From assembly GCF_029625905.1 (NCBI RefSeq), contig NZ_JARTLM010000005.1, forward strand, positions 62,001-126,000: 64,000 bases of DNA, written 5' to 3'. Both the position numbers and the translations under genes were made by a program. Positions 28,329-37,034 of the stretch are shown here, one piece after another. Within the stretch, counting starts at the first letter, position 1. Each line of letters opens with the position of its first letter. The notes under the pieces are model-generated. The model did no database searches and was not told the DNA's origin. It saw only the letters and a list, made by a program, of their open reading frames with translations. The DNA is from Hydrogenovibrio sp. 3SP14C1 (lineage in GTDB: Bacteria; Pseudomonadota; Gammaproteobacteria; Thiomicrospirales; Thiomicrospiraceae).

Positions 28329-28988
28329 ATGAAAAAATTTCTATCAGCTTTAACGATTTTAATGACTCTTCCTTTGACTGGTTTTGCAGCAGGGGGATAT
28401 AGTATTGAACTAGAAAAAGCCAATAACAGCTTGGAAGACAAAGACTCTTTAAAAAGAGGCGCAATCTTGTTCTCTGAATACTGTATGGCTTGTCACTCAC
28501 TTAAGTACATGCGTTACAACCGCATTGCGCGTGATTTAGGTTGGGAAGATGAAGAGGTTGTTGCCTATATGACCTACAACCAAAACAAAGCGGTTGATAC
28601 GGTGATGACTCGTATGTTGCCGGGAGTCGATAAAGAAGTCTTGGGTACACAAGTGCCAGACCTTTCTTTAATCGCTCGCCTGAAAGGAACAGACTATATC
28701 TATAGCTTCCTGAGAGGGTATGAAATTGATGAGAAAACCGGTGAGTGGGACAATAAACTACTTCACGGAACCGTCATGCCGAATGTGTTAGAAGGTATGC
28801 AACGTCATATGTCTTCTGAAGAATACAATCAAGCGACACGCGATATTGCAAACTTCTTAGAATATGTTGGTGAGCCAGCCAAGTTGAAGCGTCATGATTT
28901 AGGATGGAAGGTATTACTCTTCTTACTGGTGTTGATTGTGATTGCTTACTTGCTGAAAAAAGAATATTGGCGAGATATTAAACACTAA
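28329..28988 (+). CDS. petC: Ubiquinol-cytochrome c reductase cytochrome c1
   Basis: The 219-residue protein has a signal peptide (about 1-21, ending TGFAA), a single heme c motif CMACHSL, an axial methionine in the GTVMPNVLEGMQ segment and a C-terminal membrane anchor (about 196-212, VLLFLLVLIVIAYLL). It starts directly after the petB stop and accepts electrons from the Rieske protein. A terminator follows. Confidence 0.96.
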   Translation: MKKFLSALTILMTLPLTGFAAGGYSIELEKANNSLEDKDSLKRGAILFSEYCMACHSLKYMRYNRIARDLGWEDEEVVAYMTYNQNKAVDTVMTRMLPGVDKEVLGTQVPDLSLIARLKGTDYIYSFLRGYEIDEKTGEWDNKLLHGTVMPNVLEGMQRHMSSEEYNQATRDIANFLEYVGEPAKLKRHDLGWKVLLFLLVLIVIAYLLKKEYWRDIKH

Positions 28989-29000
28989 CAGTGATTATTG

Positions 29001-29026
29001 AAAAGCCCGCTCTGCGGGCTTTTTTA
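29001..29026 (+). terminator. Terminator after petC
   Basis: AAAAGCCCGC and GCGGGCTTTT arms with a three-base loop and a T-run lie just after the petC stop. The radA start follows within 14 bases, so radA either has a promoter inside petC or relies on read-through. Confidence 0.9.
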
Positions 29027-29039
29027 TTAGGGGATTTTG

Positions 29040-30413
29040 ATGGCTAAAAAAGTGAAACTGGCTTATGTGTGTACAGAGTGTGGTGCTGATTTTGCTCAAT
29101 GGCAAGGGCAGTGCAATGCGTGTCATGAATGGAATACGTTAAAAGAGTTTAAAGTTTCTGCATCAAAATCCAAATCAAGCACTTCTCATTCGGTTGGCAG
29201 CTATGCCGGCGCGGTAGAAAGTACCGTTTTATCAGTGAATGAAGTGGAGTTGTCGGAAGTGCCTCGTATGGATTCCAGTTTGTCTGAACTGGATCGTGTG
29301 TTAGGTGGCGGTATTGTACCGGGTTCGGTGGTTTTGATTGGGGGAGATCCCGGCGTTGGGAAGTCCTCTTTGTTGTTACAAGTTTCTTGTCAATTGAGCC
29401 AATCGCAAAAAGTACTTTATGTGACCGGGGAAGAATCGTTGCAGCAGGTTGCAATGCGTGCAAAACGTATGAGGCTTCCTGAAGACAAACTCAGATTGTT
29501 GACAGAAACCGATGTCGAATCGATTGTAATGGCAGCGCAGAATGAGAAGCCGACGATTATGGTGATTGATTCAATCCAGACCATGCAGTTATCCGATGTT
29601 TCCAGTGCTGCAGGTGGCGTTTCTCAGGTTAGAGAATCAGCCGCGTTTCTCACTCGCTATGCAAAACAAAATCAAGTAATGATTTTTCTCGTGGGGCATG
29701 TGACCAAATCAGGTGAAGTGGCAGGGCCGCGTGTTTTAGAGCACATTGTGGATTCGGTACTGTTTCTGGAAGGTCAATCTGACAGCCGTTTTAGAACGCT
29801 TCGAGCGATTAAGAATCGTTTTGGCGCGGTGAATGAATTGGGCGTTTTCGCCATGACAGATAAAGGCATGAAACAAATTAAAAACCCGTCGGCCATTTTT
29901 CTGTCACGGGCTGATGAACCTTCTCCGGGTTCTGTTGTCATGGTGTTGTGGGAGGGATCTCGCCCGTTATTAGTTGAAATACAAGCCTTAGTGGATGATT
30001 CGCCTTACGGTGCCCCCAAGCGTGTGACAGTTGGGTTGGAATATAATCGAATGGCCATGTTATTAGCGGTGTTACATCGCCATGCGGGTGTCCAGGCGGG
30101 TGATCAGGATGTTTATGTCAATGTGGTTGGAGGGGTCAAAGTCACAGAAACCAGCGCCGACTTGGCAGTCTTAAGTGCGATTGTTTCAAGCTTAAAAAAT
30201 AAAACGCTGTCACAAGAATTGATTATTTTCGGTGAGGTTGGCTTGTCGGGAGAAATTCGACCGGTATCCAGCGGACAAGAACGTATTCTGGAGGCTGCTA
30301 AACATGGCTTCAAACGCGCGATTGTTCCAAATGGGAACATTCCGAAAGGCGGTGTTGCCGGTATGGAAGTCCAAGGGGTTTCCACCTTGCAGCAAGCCTT
30401 GGATTTGATTTAA
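29040..30413 (+). CDS. radA: DNA repair protein RadA (Sms)
   Basis: The 457-residue protein has an N-terminal four-cysteine zinc finger (CTECGADFAQWQGQCNAC), a RecA-like ATPase with Walker A GGDPGVGKSS, the RadA-specific KNRFG motif and a C-terminal Lon-like domain (YVNVVGGVKVTETSADLAV). RadA is a branch-migration helicase in recombination. I used ATG 29040 with AGGGGA upstream; an in-frame TTG lies one codon before. Confidence 0.97.
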   Translation: MAKKVKLAYVCTECGADFAQWQGQCNACHEWNTLKEFKVSASKSKSSTSHSVGSYAGAVESTVLSVNEVELSEVPRMDSSLSELDRVLGGGIVPGSVVLIGGDPGVGKSSLLLQVSCQLSQSQKVLYVTGEESLQQVAMRAKRMRLPEDKLRLLTETDVESIVMAAQNEKPTIMVIDSIQTMQLSDVSSAAGGVSQVRESAAFLTRYAKQNQVMIFLVGHVTKSGEVAGPRVLEHIVDSVLFLEGQSDSRFRTLRAIKNRFGAVNELGVFAMTDKGMKQIKNPSAIFLSRADEPSPGSVVMVLWEGSRPLLVEIQALVDDSPYGAPKRVTVGLEYNRMAMLLAVLHRHAGVQAGDQDVYVNVVGGVKVTETSADLAVLSAIVSSLKNKTLSQELIIFGEVGLSGEIRPVSSGQERILEAAKHGFKRAIVPNGNIPKGGVAGMEVQGVSTLQQALDLI

Positions 30414-30426
30414 TTATTGGCAATAA

Positions 30427-30452
30427 AAAAACCGCCAGGTCTGGCGGTTTTT
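30427..30452. terminator. Bidirectional terminator between radA and suhB
   Basis: AAAAACCGCCAG and CTGGCGGTTTTT arms flank a GT centre; this is a one-base variant (CCAGGTCTGG) of the recurrent palindrome and serves both convergent genes. Confidence 0.88.
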
Positions 30453-30482
30453 GATTAAGAGACTTTTTATATAACGGTTTCT

Positions 30483-31283
30483 TTATGCTAGGTAACTTTG
30501 CCATTCTTTAAACAGTTCAGGCGTGGTGGCGGCCACGGCAGACCGTTTTACAACGCGATCAACCAGAACCGATTCACCATCCAGCGTGGCGCTCTTTCCA
30601 CCAGCTTCTTCCACAATTAACCAACCCGCTGCGTAATCCCAAATGTTTTGGGCGCCATGGCAGTAAACTTGTCCACGTCCTGCGGCGATCCAACACCAGT
30701 CTAAGGCAACTGACCCAATACTTCTTTGCGAGGCGTAAGGCGGGTTTTGTACCAGTTTCAAAGCCAGCTCAGGTGATAAACGTTTGAAATCGACAATACC
30801 GATACACTTTTTTAAAGCGGTTTTCTGAGTTGTGGCAATTAATGGGTGATGGTTTAACTCGGCACCCATGTTTTTGCGAGCCGCAAACATTTCATCTCGA
30901 TCCGGGTCATACACCATGCCGGCGACCACTTGCCCATTCACAACCAGTGCCAACGAAACACTGAAAATCGGAATGCCGCTGGCAAAATTACTGGTGCCAT
31001 CAACAGGGTCTAAAATCCAACAGCCTTGAGTCGATTTAAGCGCTATCGCTTGTTCTTCCGGTGAAGATTCTTCGCCTAGAAAATCAAACTGCGGCCAATT
31101 TTTTTGTAAGAACGCGGCTGTTGCTTTTTGCATTTCAGTATCCGCTTCTGTTAAAACCGATCCATCTGCTTTAGTGGTAGAGGTGACTTTCTCAAAGCGA
31201 GACAAGACTTCTTGTTTAGCAAGGGCGATAATGCCATTTTTTAAGGTTTGCCATTCATTCGCATCGTTAAACAGTTGCGTCAT
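30483..31283 (-). CDS. suhB: Inositol-1-monophosphatase family protein (SuhB-like)
   Basis: The 266-residue enzyme has the IMPase metal-site motifs: GEES near residue 71, the core WILDPVDGTSNFASGIP and the C-terminal WDYAAGWLIVEEAGG. These bind Mg2+ and hydrolyse small phosphomonoesters; SuhB also joins rRNA antitermination complexes. The start ATG at 31283 follows an AAAGGGA ribosome site. The gene is convergent with radA and follows a CorB-like gene by 12 bases, probably as one transcript. Confidence 0.87.
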   Translation of the reverse strand: MTQLFNDANEWQTLKNGIIALAKQEVLSRFEKVTSTTKADGSVLTEADTEMQKATAAFLQKNWPQFDFLGEESSPEEQAIALKSTQGCWILDPVDGTSNFASGIPIFSVSLALVVNGQVVAGMVYDPDRDEMFAARKNMGAELNHHPLIATTQKTALKKCIGIVDFKRLSPELALKLVQNPPYASQRSIGSVALDWCWIAAGRGQVYCHGAQNIWDYAAGWLIVEEAGGKSATLDGESVLVDRVVKRSAVAATTPELFKEWQSYLA

Positions 31284-31295
31284 ACATTTTCCCTT

Positions 31296-32582
31296 TTATT
31301 GAAACCGTTGTGTCGGGTCGATTTCGTTTAAATTTACTTTTTCGATGGCGTGCTTAGACGTCTCGATTACTTCAAGTGTATAGTTGCCAACACGCAGACA
31401 AGTTCCCACTTCCGGTAAGGTTTCAAGTTCTTCTTGAATCAGTCCATTCAGTGTCTTAGGACCATCGGTTGGTAGCTCGAAATGGTAAGTTTTATTTAAA
31501 TCACGGATGAACTCAGAGGCATCAAAGGTAATGGAACCGTCTTCATGCATGTGGACTCGCGTAAAGGCTTTTTCACGTGTATCAGTGCTGAATTTTCCAA
31601 CGATCTCTTCCAACAAATCTTCTAGCGTTAAAAGACCTTGTAGATTTCCGTATTCGTCCACAATGAGCCCCATGTGGCGTTTGTGTTTGTTGAAGTGAGA
31701 CAACTGAATGTTCAGTGTCGTCGTTTCCGGAATGAAATAACCTGGACGTGTCGCCTTAATCAGGTCTTTTAAAGACAAGTCCGGCTTCGTCAACAGCGGT
31801 AGAGCTTTACGTAAATTGATAACCCCTAAAATGTCTTCATCTAAATTGTCTCGATACACAGGGATGCGGGTAAAAGGAGACTTTACGATACGCTTGACAA
31901 TTTCTTCAATCGGTTCGTTAACATCAATACCATAAATATCCTGCTTAGGGATCATGACATCCTCAACCGTAATGCTTTCCAATTGCATAATGCCACTGAG
32001 CATGGTTCGATATTGTTTCGGTAAACGTCCTGTGGCCTCATTAATAAGCGTTTGTAGTTCTTCACGACTCAGAGAGTGGCTGTCAGGATCATGTCGTTTA
32101 ACCTTGACACCAAACAGGCGTAAGAAGTTGTTGGCGAAAAAGTTCACTAACCAGACGATAGGCGACAATATTTTTAGCAGCGGCTCTAAGACGAAAGCAG
32201 CCGGATAAGCAATGCGTTCTGGGTGCAAAGCAGCCAAGGTTTTAGGTGCGACTTCAGAAAAAACCAGAATAACCATTGTCAGTATCCCTGCTGCTAGAGC
32301 AATACCGGCTTCCCCAATCAAGCGCATGGCGATAATCGTCGCAACAGAAGACGCGAAAATATTGACAAAGTTATTGCCCAGTAAAATCACGCCGAGCAAG
32401 CGATCTGGTGTTTCAAGCAGTTTTTGGGCTTTAATGGCCCCTTTGTGACCTTTTTTAACTTTATGTTTCAGACGATATTTGTTCAGAGCCATCATTCCGG
32501 TTTCGGTGCCGGAAAATAAAGCAGAAAGGATAATTAATAAGGCTAATATGCCAAACAGGGCTGATATGGGCAGACTATTCAA
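31296..32582 (-). CDS. CNNM/CorB-type transporter with CBS domains (HlyC/CorC family)
   Basis: The 428-residue protein has a DUF21 membrane domain (about 1-180, SALFSGTETGMMALNKYRLK and FSEVAPKTLAALHPER), two CBS domains (about 200-325, MIPKQDIYGIDVNE, LIVDEYGNLQGLLTLEDLLEEIVG) and a CorC_HlyC C-terminal domain. CNNM relatives move Mg2+; CorB (YfjD) is the usual neighbour of ypjD and ffh in gammaproteobacteria. The only start giving the full first helix is TTG at 32582, with a poor ribosome site. Confidence 0.88.
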   Translation of the reverse strand: MNSLPISALFGILALLIILSALFSGTETGMMALNKYRLKHKVKKGHKGAIKAQKLLETPDRLLGVILLGNNFVNIFASSVATIIAMRLIGEAGIALAAGILTMVILVFSEVAPKTLAALHPERIAYPAAFVLEPLLKILSPIVWLVNFFANNFLRLFGVKVKRHDPDSHSLSREELQTLINEATGRLPKQYRTMLSGIMQLESITVEDVMIPKQDIYGIDVNEPIEEIVKRIVKSPFTRIPVYRDNLDEDILGVINLRKALPLLTKPDLSLKDLIKATRPGYFIPETTTLNIQLSHFNKHKRHMGLIVDEYGNLQGLLTLEDLLEEIVGKFSTDTREKAFTRVHMHEDGSITFDASEFIRDLNKTYHFELPTDGPKTLNGLIQEELETLPEVGTCLRVGNYTLEVIETSKHAIEKVNLNEIDPTQRFQ

Positions 32583-32684
32583 AATGGGTCTTTTGGGTAG
32601 TTAATCGAAAGGAAATTATAGCGGTTCTGGAATAGAATCGCTATGACATTTTTAAATCGAATTTATGGTCGGTTTAATCGTTTG

Positions 32685-33491
32685 TTAGCCGTTGTGCATA
32701 AAGAATAACAAGATGATTTCGGTACCGATATAGCTGAGGATTAATAGAAAGTAAGCCCAGATAGTGTAATAAGCGGCTTTTTGCCCTCGCCAACCGAAGC
32801 GGAAATGACCAAAAATCAATAAACCATAAGTCAGCCAAGCCAAAATCGCGAAGAATGTTTTATGCACCAGATGTTGGGCAAAAATGTCTTCCATAAAAAA
32901 TACGCCGCTGATCAGGGCAAAGCTTAAAAAGATAAACCCAATAATGACCAGCTGAATCAGGGTTTTTTCCATGATTTGCAGAGGGGGTAAATTTTTAAAG
33001 ATAATGCTGAGTTGGCGCTTTTGAAATCGTTTTTCTTGAATGGCGTATAAGGTCGCTTGTGCTGCTGCTAATCCCATGATGCTGTAGGCCGTAATGGAAA
33101 TCAAAACATGGCTGCCCAGTTCAAGCGGTAACGGTTGTAACGTGGCGCCCGCGAAAGGCAATAAGGTCGTCAATGCGGCAATGGGGAAAATAAACACCCC
33201 TAGATTTTCCGTCGCTTTGTTCAAGTTAGTAATGAGTAAGGTCACGACCGCAACCCAACTGATCAGCGATAAACCGGTTCCAAAACTGAATAAAATCAAA
33301 TCTTTTGTAAAAAGGTGACCCGCAAAAGAAAAGAGGTGAACAATCGCGGCTAATAAAGCCAGAGTGAGTAATTTTTTACGGTTAAAGTTGGGTTCTGAGG
33401 ACTCTTCTGTTTTAAAACGTTGCCAAAGTAAGTGAGTGGCAAATAAATACAGCAAGCTAGAAAAAAGGGCAACCAGGGCGCTTATGACCAT
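32685..33491 (-). CDS. Cytochrome c assembly (CcsA/YpjD-like) membrane protein
   Basis: This 268-residue protein has eight or so membrane helices and the CcmC/CcsA-like family features seen in YpjD, including HVLISITAYSIMGLAAAQATLY and the C-terminal HKTFFAILAWLTYGLLIFGHFRFGW, with its conserved histidine and tryptophans. ATG follows GGAAGG. It is divergent from ffh, the arrangement seen in Escherichia coli and relatives. It may handle heme or assist CorB; its exact function is unsettled. Confidence 0.85.
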   Translation of the reverse strand: MVISALVALFSSLLYLFATHLLWQRFKTEESSEPNFNRKKLLTLALLAAIVHLFSFAGHLFTKDLILFSFGTGLSLISWVAVVTLLITNLNKATENLGVFIFPIAALTTLLPFAGATLQPLPLELGSHVLISITAYSIMGLAAAQATLYAIQEKRFQKRQLSIIFKNLPPLQIMEKTLIQLVIIGFIFLSFALISGVFFMEDIFAQHLVHKTFFAILAWLTYGLLIFGHFRFGWRGQKAAYYTIWAYFLLILSYIGTEIILLFFMHNG

Positions 33492-33516
33492 CTTAATCCT
33501 TCCAATTGGTTTAAAG

Positions 33517-33571
33517 AAAGAGCATGAGACATTTGATAACTTATTAAATGTCTATGAAGTTAACGCTCTTT
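33517..33571. other. Nested inverted repeat between ypjD-like gene and ffh
   Basis: An outer AAAGAGC/GCTCTTT pair (33517-33523 with 33565-33571) encloses an inner AGACATTT/AAATGTCT stem (33527-33534 with 33546-33553). The element lies in the shared promoter region of two divergent genes, so it could be an operator or an mRNA leader structure. Confidence 0.4.
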
Positions 33572-33705
33572 TAGATATTTAACGCATAAAACCGTATAAT
33601 ATCGAAAATTAGCATTAAATGAAACGAAATTAAAAATAAAGCACTGACTTGTTTGTCTTTATGGTAAGTCAACTTTGCAGCAAGTTTCGTGTAGGGAAAA
33701 GAAAT

Positions 33706-35085
33706 ATGTTTGATAATTTATCGGATCGTTTAGCCAAATCGTTTAAAACGATTACCGGGCAAGGGCGTTTAACAGAATCTAATATTAAAGACGCTTTGCG
33801 CGATGTTCGTCGTGCATTATTGGAAGCAGACGTTGCTTTACCTGTTGTTAAGTCGTTTATCGATAAGGTTCAGGAAAGAGCGATTGGTCAAGAAGTTTCC
33901 ACCAGCTTAAACCCTGGGCAAGCGTTTATTAAAATCGTTCGTGAACAGCTCACAGACATCATGGGGCAAGAAGCCGAGCCCTTGAACTTTAATGTGGAAC
34001 CGCCTGCCATTATTATGGTTGCCGGGTTACAAGGGGCGGGTAAAACTACCTCGGTCGGTAAGCTGGCACGTTGGTTAAAAGAGCGCGAAAAGAAAAAAGT
34101 CATGGTGGTTTCGGCGGACGTTTATCGTCCAGCGGCAATCAAGCAGCTTGAAACTTTGGCAGAACAGGTTGATGTGAGTTTTTATCCTTCTTCTGCGGAT
34201 GAAGATCCTGTTGATATCGCCAAAAAAGCCCATGCCGAAGCAAAGAAACAATTTGTTGATGTATTGATTTTGGATACAGCAGGGCGTTTGCATGTCGATG
34301 AAGAAATGATGCAAGAAGTTCAGCGTTTGCATACCGCAATCAAGCCGATTGAAACCTTGTTTGTGGTCGATGCCATGACAGGGCAGGATGCTGCCAATAC
34401 GGCAAAAGCGTTTAACGATGCTCTACCGCTTACCGGTGTGGTTTTAACTAAAACCGACGGGGATGCCCGTGGCGGTGCAGCGCTTTCGATTCGTGAAATT
34501 ACCGGTAAACCCATCAAGTTTATTGGTGCGGGTGAGAAAACGGACGCTTTAGAGTCTTTCCATCCAGATCGTATGGCCGGTCGAATTTTGGGGATGGGTG
34601 ATGTCCTGAGTATGATTGAAGATGCAGAAAGCAAAATCGATCAAAAGAAAGCCCAGAAATTCGCGAAGAAAATCCAAAAATCCGGTCAGTTTGATTTGGA
34701 TGACTTCTTAGAGCAGCTTCAGCAAATCAACAGCATGGGCGGTGTTGGTGGTTTAATGGGCAAAATGCCGGGCATGAGTCAAATGAAAGGTCAAATCAAT
34801 AACGAGGCCGTTGAAAAAGATTTTAAACGCTTAGAAGCGATTATCCAATCAATGACGCGTCAGGAAAAAGCGCACCCTGCCATTATTAAAGGGTCGCGTA
34901 AAAAACGTATCGCAAATGGGTCGGGTACATCCGTACAAGACATCAATAAATTGATGAAGCAGTTTACTCAGATGCAGAAGATGATGAAAAAAGTCTCGAA
35001 AGGCGGTATGAAAAATATGATGCGTGGCATGGCTGGAAAAATGCCACCCGGCATGGGCGGCATGTTACCGCCAGGTATGCGTTAA
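33706..35085 (+). CDS. ffh: Signal recognition particle protein Ffh
   Basis: The 459-residue GTPase has N, G and M domains: GLQGAGKTTSVGKLA, DTAGRLHVDE, TKTDGDARGG and a methionine-rich C-terminus (MGKMPGMSQM, MMKKVSKGGMKNMMRGM). It targets membrane proteins with 4.5S RNA. I start it at ATG 33706 (MFDNLSDRL), the family's normal beginning, with AGGGA upstream; a TTG at 33649 is in frame but unlikely. Confidence 0.97.
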   Translation: MFDNLSDRLAKSFKTITGQGRLTESNIKDALRDVRRALLEADVALPVVKSFIDKVQERAIGQEVSTSLNPGQAFIKIVREQLTDIMGQEAEPLNFNVEPPAIIMVAGLQGAGKTTSVGKLARWLKEREKKKVMVVSADVYRPAAIKQLETLAEQVDVSFYPSSADEDPVDIAKKAHAEAKKQFVDVLILDTAGRLHVDEEMMQEVQRLHTAIKPIETLFVVDAMTGQDAANTAKAFNDALPLTGVVLTKTDGDARGGAALSIREITGKPIKFIGAGEKTDALESFHPDRMAGRILGMGDVLSMIEDAESKIDQKKAQKFAKKIQKSGQFDLDDFLEQLQQINSMGGVGGLMGKMPGMSQMKGQINNEAVEKDFKRLEAIIQSMTRQEKAHPAIIKGSRKKRIANGSGTSVQDINKLMKQFTQMQKMMKKVSKGGMKNMMRGMAGKMPPGMGGMLPPGMR

Positions 35086-35120
35086 GCTTTAATTACTTGT
35101 CTTAACGGTTGAAAATGAAT

Positions 35121-35148
35121 AAAAAACCACCAGGCCTGGTGGTTTTTT
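35121..35148. terminator. Perfect CCAGGCCTGG palindrome between ffh and the HAD gene
   Basis: Twenty-eight self-complementary bases (six A, ACCACC-type arms around AGGCCT, six T) lie between two convergent genes and should terminate both transcripts. Confidence 0.9.
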
Positions 35149-35153
35149 TGTTT

Positions 35154-35810
35154 CTAGTCTCTGAAAGACAAGCTAGGCCATTGGCGCTCTTTCGCCACTT
35201 GGGTCAAATGCTCATCCGCATCGACAATGATAGGATGGTCAACAATCTCCAGTAACGGAATGTCATTGCGCGAGTCAGAATAAAAATAACTGCCTTCCAA
35301 ACTTTGGTTGTGTTCTGTTAACCAGTCATTCAATCGGGTGACTTTTCCTTCCTGAAAAGAAGGAATGCCCGCAACCTCACCAGTGAATCTGTTATCAACA
35401 ATTTCCGGTTCTGTGCCGATGAGATCGGTAATGCCATATAAATTACCAATAGGGCGGGTTACAAAGCTATTTGTCGCTGTCACAATCAGTAACTGATCGC
35501 CTTTTGCTCGATGCTCATCCACCAGCGCTTGTGCTTTATCTTGATAGATCGGTCGGATATAGTCTTGCATAAATTCGTCATGCCAAGCATTTAACGTGTT
35601 CATGTCATGTTGTGTGAGCGGCGCGAGAGAGAAGCGCTGGAATTTATAAATATCCAAACAACCGTTTTTATAATCGGTGTAAAACTGTTCATTGGTTTTT
35701 TCATACACATCCGCATCAACGACGCCTTTTTCGACCAGGAATTTCCCCCAAAGGTAATCACTGTCGCCATGGATTAATGTATTGTCGAGATCAAATATTG
35801 CTAAAGCCAT
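35154..35810 (-). CDS. HAD-superfamily hydrolase, subfamily IB (SerB-like)
   Basis: This 218-residue protein has HAD motif I FDLDNTLIHGDSDYLW, motif II IVTATNSFVTRP and motif III SYFYSDSRNDIPLLEIV. The HAD-IB layout with a helical cap resembles phosphoserine-phosphatase-like proteins in many gammaproteobacteria. Substrate is uncertain; a phosphomonoester is likely. Confidence 0.88.
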   Translation of the reverse strand: MALAIFDLDNTLIHGDSDYLWGKFLVEKGVVDADVYEKTNEQFYTDYKNGCLDIYKFQRFSLAPLTQHDMNTLNAWHDEFMQDYIRPIYQDKAQALVDEHRAKGDQLLIVTATNSFVTRPIGNLYGITDLIGTEPEIVDNRFTGEVAGIPSFQEGKVTRLNDWLTEHNQSLEGSYFYSDSRNDIPLLEIVDHPIIVDADEHLTQVAKERQWPSLSFRD

Positions 35811-36107
35811 AAGAATTCTTTTTAAAATTGATTAGGTTTGAATTGTTTTTAATGAGCGGTATTTTACCTGATGAATATCGGCCTGTTCGGAAAATAGTCT
35901 TGCGATGTGATTTGAACGTGGTATTTTAAAAGGCATCTTTAGGAATAATGTGCGTTTTGAAAAAAAGCGACGCACTTTCTTTGTATTTGAGCGCTATGGT
36001 TAGAAAAAAATCACGAATAATGATAAAAGAGATTGAAAAAAAAGGTCTTTTCTTGCAATAATTATACGTATTGAATATAAAGAATAACAAGAATAAAAGG
36101 GTTATGT
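35811..36107. other. Intergenic region between divergent HAD gene and rppH
   Basis: About 300 AT-rich bases hold no gene that I can support. Promoters for both flanking genes should lie here, but I see no convincing -35/-10 pair or operator. Confidence 0.4.
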
Positions 36108-36605
36108 GTGATTGATGCAGATGGGTATCGCCCCAATGTAGGTATCATTATTGTAAATAAGGAAGGTAAGCTTTTTTGGGGAAAACGCCTGTACCAAGAT
36201 GCCTGGCAATTTCCTCAGGGGGGCGTTCGTGAACACGAAACTCCTCAACAAGCAGTTTTTCGAGAGCTAAAAGAAGAAGTTGGACTAGAGCCCTCTGATG
36301 TCAGGGTCTTAGGGCGAACTCAAGACTGGCTCACTTATGACTTACCAAAACACTTGATTCGACATTATAGTCAACCTGTCTGTATCGGTCAGAAACAGAT
36401 TTGGTTCTTGCTAGGTATGTTGAGTGATGATGATAAAATTAATTTGAACACTCATGAAACGCCGGAATTTGAAGGCTGGAGTTGGGTGGACTATTGGGTG
36501 CCTGTTCAAAATGTCGTTGAATTCAAGCAATCGGTCTATCATCAAGCGCTAACGGAGCTTGAATCGAATTTACATCAATTCTGGACAAAAGAATACGTCG
36601 GGTAA
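36108..36605 (+). CDS. rppH: RNA pyrophosphohydrolase RppH
   Basis: The 165-residue Nudix protein begins MIDADGYRPNVGIIIVN and has the Nudix box GGVREHETPQQAVFRELKEEVG and the RppH-specific WLTYDLPKHLIRH. It converts 5'-triphosphate mRNA to monophosphate and so triggers RNase E decay. The start is GTG at 36108, four bases after AAAAGGG and a decoy ATG in another frame. Confidence 0.95.
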   Translation: MIDADGYRPNVGIIIVNKEGKLFWGKRLYQDAWQFPQGGVREHETPQQAVFRELKEEVGLEPSDVRVLGRTQDWLTYDLPKHLIRHYSQPVCIGQKQIWFLLGMLSDDDKINLNTHETPEFEGWSWVDYWVPVQNVVEFKQSVYHQALTELESNLHQFWTKEYVG

Positions 36606-36665
36606 TTGTTAACAAAACCCGCTTGCCTCATTTAAATGAGCTGATATCCTCTTAAAAACGAAAGA

Positions 36666-36706
36666 TAACTTATTAAAATCCATCAAAGTTTTAATAAGTT
36701 ACTTTT
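36666..36706 (+). terminator. AT-rich hairpin after rppH
   Basis: A perfect 13-base stem (TAACTTATTAAAA with its complement, ten-base loop) is followed by CTTTTTA. A separate CTCATTTAAATGAG palindrome lies at 36627-36640. The stem is AT-rich, so termination strength is uncertain. Confidence 0.55.
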
Positions 36707-37034
36707 TACTATTCATCTATTACTCTCTTGGCAAACTGTTTTCATTTGATTGAAACAACTTCGATTGGTACAAAAATGCTGGGAAAAGCAGTCATCTTAG
36801 TTATGCAAAATAGGTAAAAAATGTTATTATGCCTGCGCATTTAATGAACTAAAATGGCTGATACATTGTCTTATTTAAGCCATTCCAAGATGTTCATACG
36901 TTTTGGAAATACTAAGTAGCTGGAAACCAAAACGGTTTTGTTGGCGGTAGAAGTAAGAACTACGCTCTACTGAATGGCTTTAGGAAAACCCAGCCCCTGA
37001 AGCAGGTTTGAACCAACCAAAGAGGTTAAATTTT
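36707..37034 (+). promoter_or_regulatory. aceE upstream control region
   Basis: The 330 bases before aceE hold a candidate -10 (TATTAT at 36825-36830) with a weak -35, and a perfect inverted repeat CAAAAC-G-GTTTTG at 36928-36940 flanked by CC and GG. It does not match the enterobacterial PdhR box (ATTGGTnnnACCAAT). It could be the operator of another regulator. No gene is visible in the stretch. Confidence 0.4.

Noticed and set aside
32619-32643. Hairpin between the ypjD-like and corB-like genes as a terminator
   Set aside because: On the transcribed (minus) strand it has a mismatch and no T-tract; it pairs better on the other strand, where there is no gene to end.
33649-33705. TTG start for ffh
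   Set aside because: Adds 19 residues not found in Ffh; ATG 33706 is the family start.
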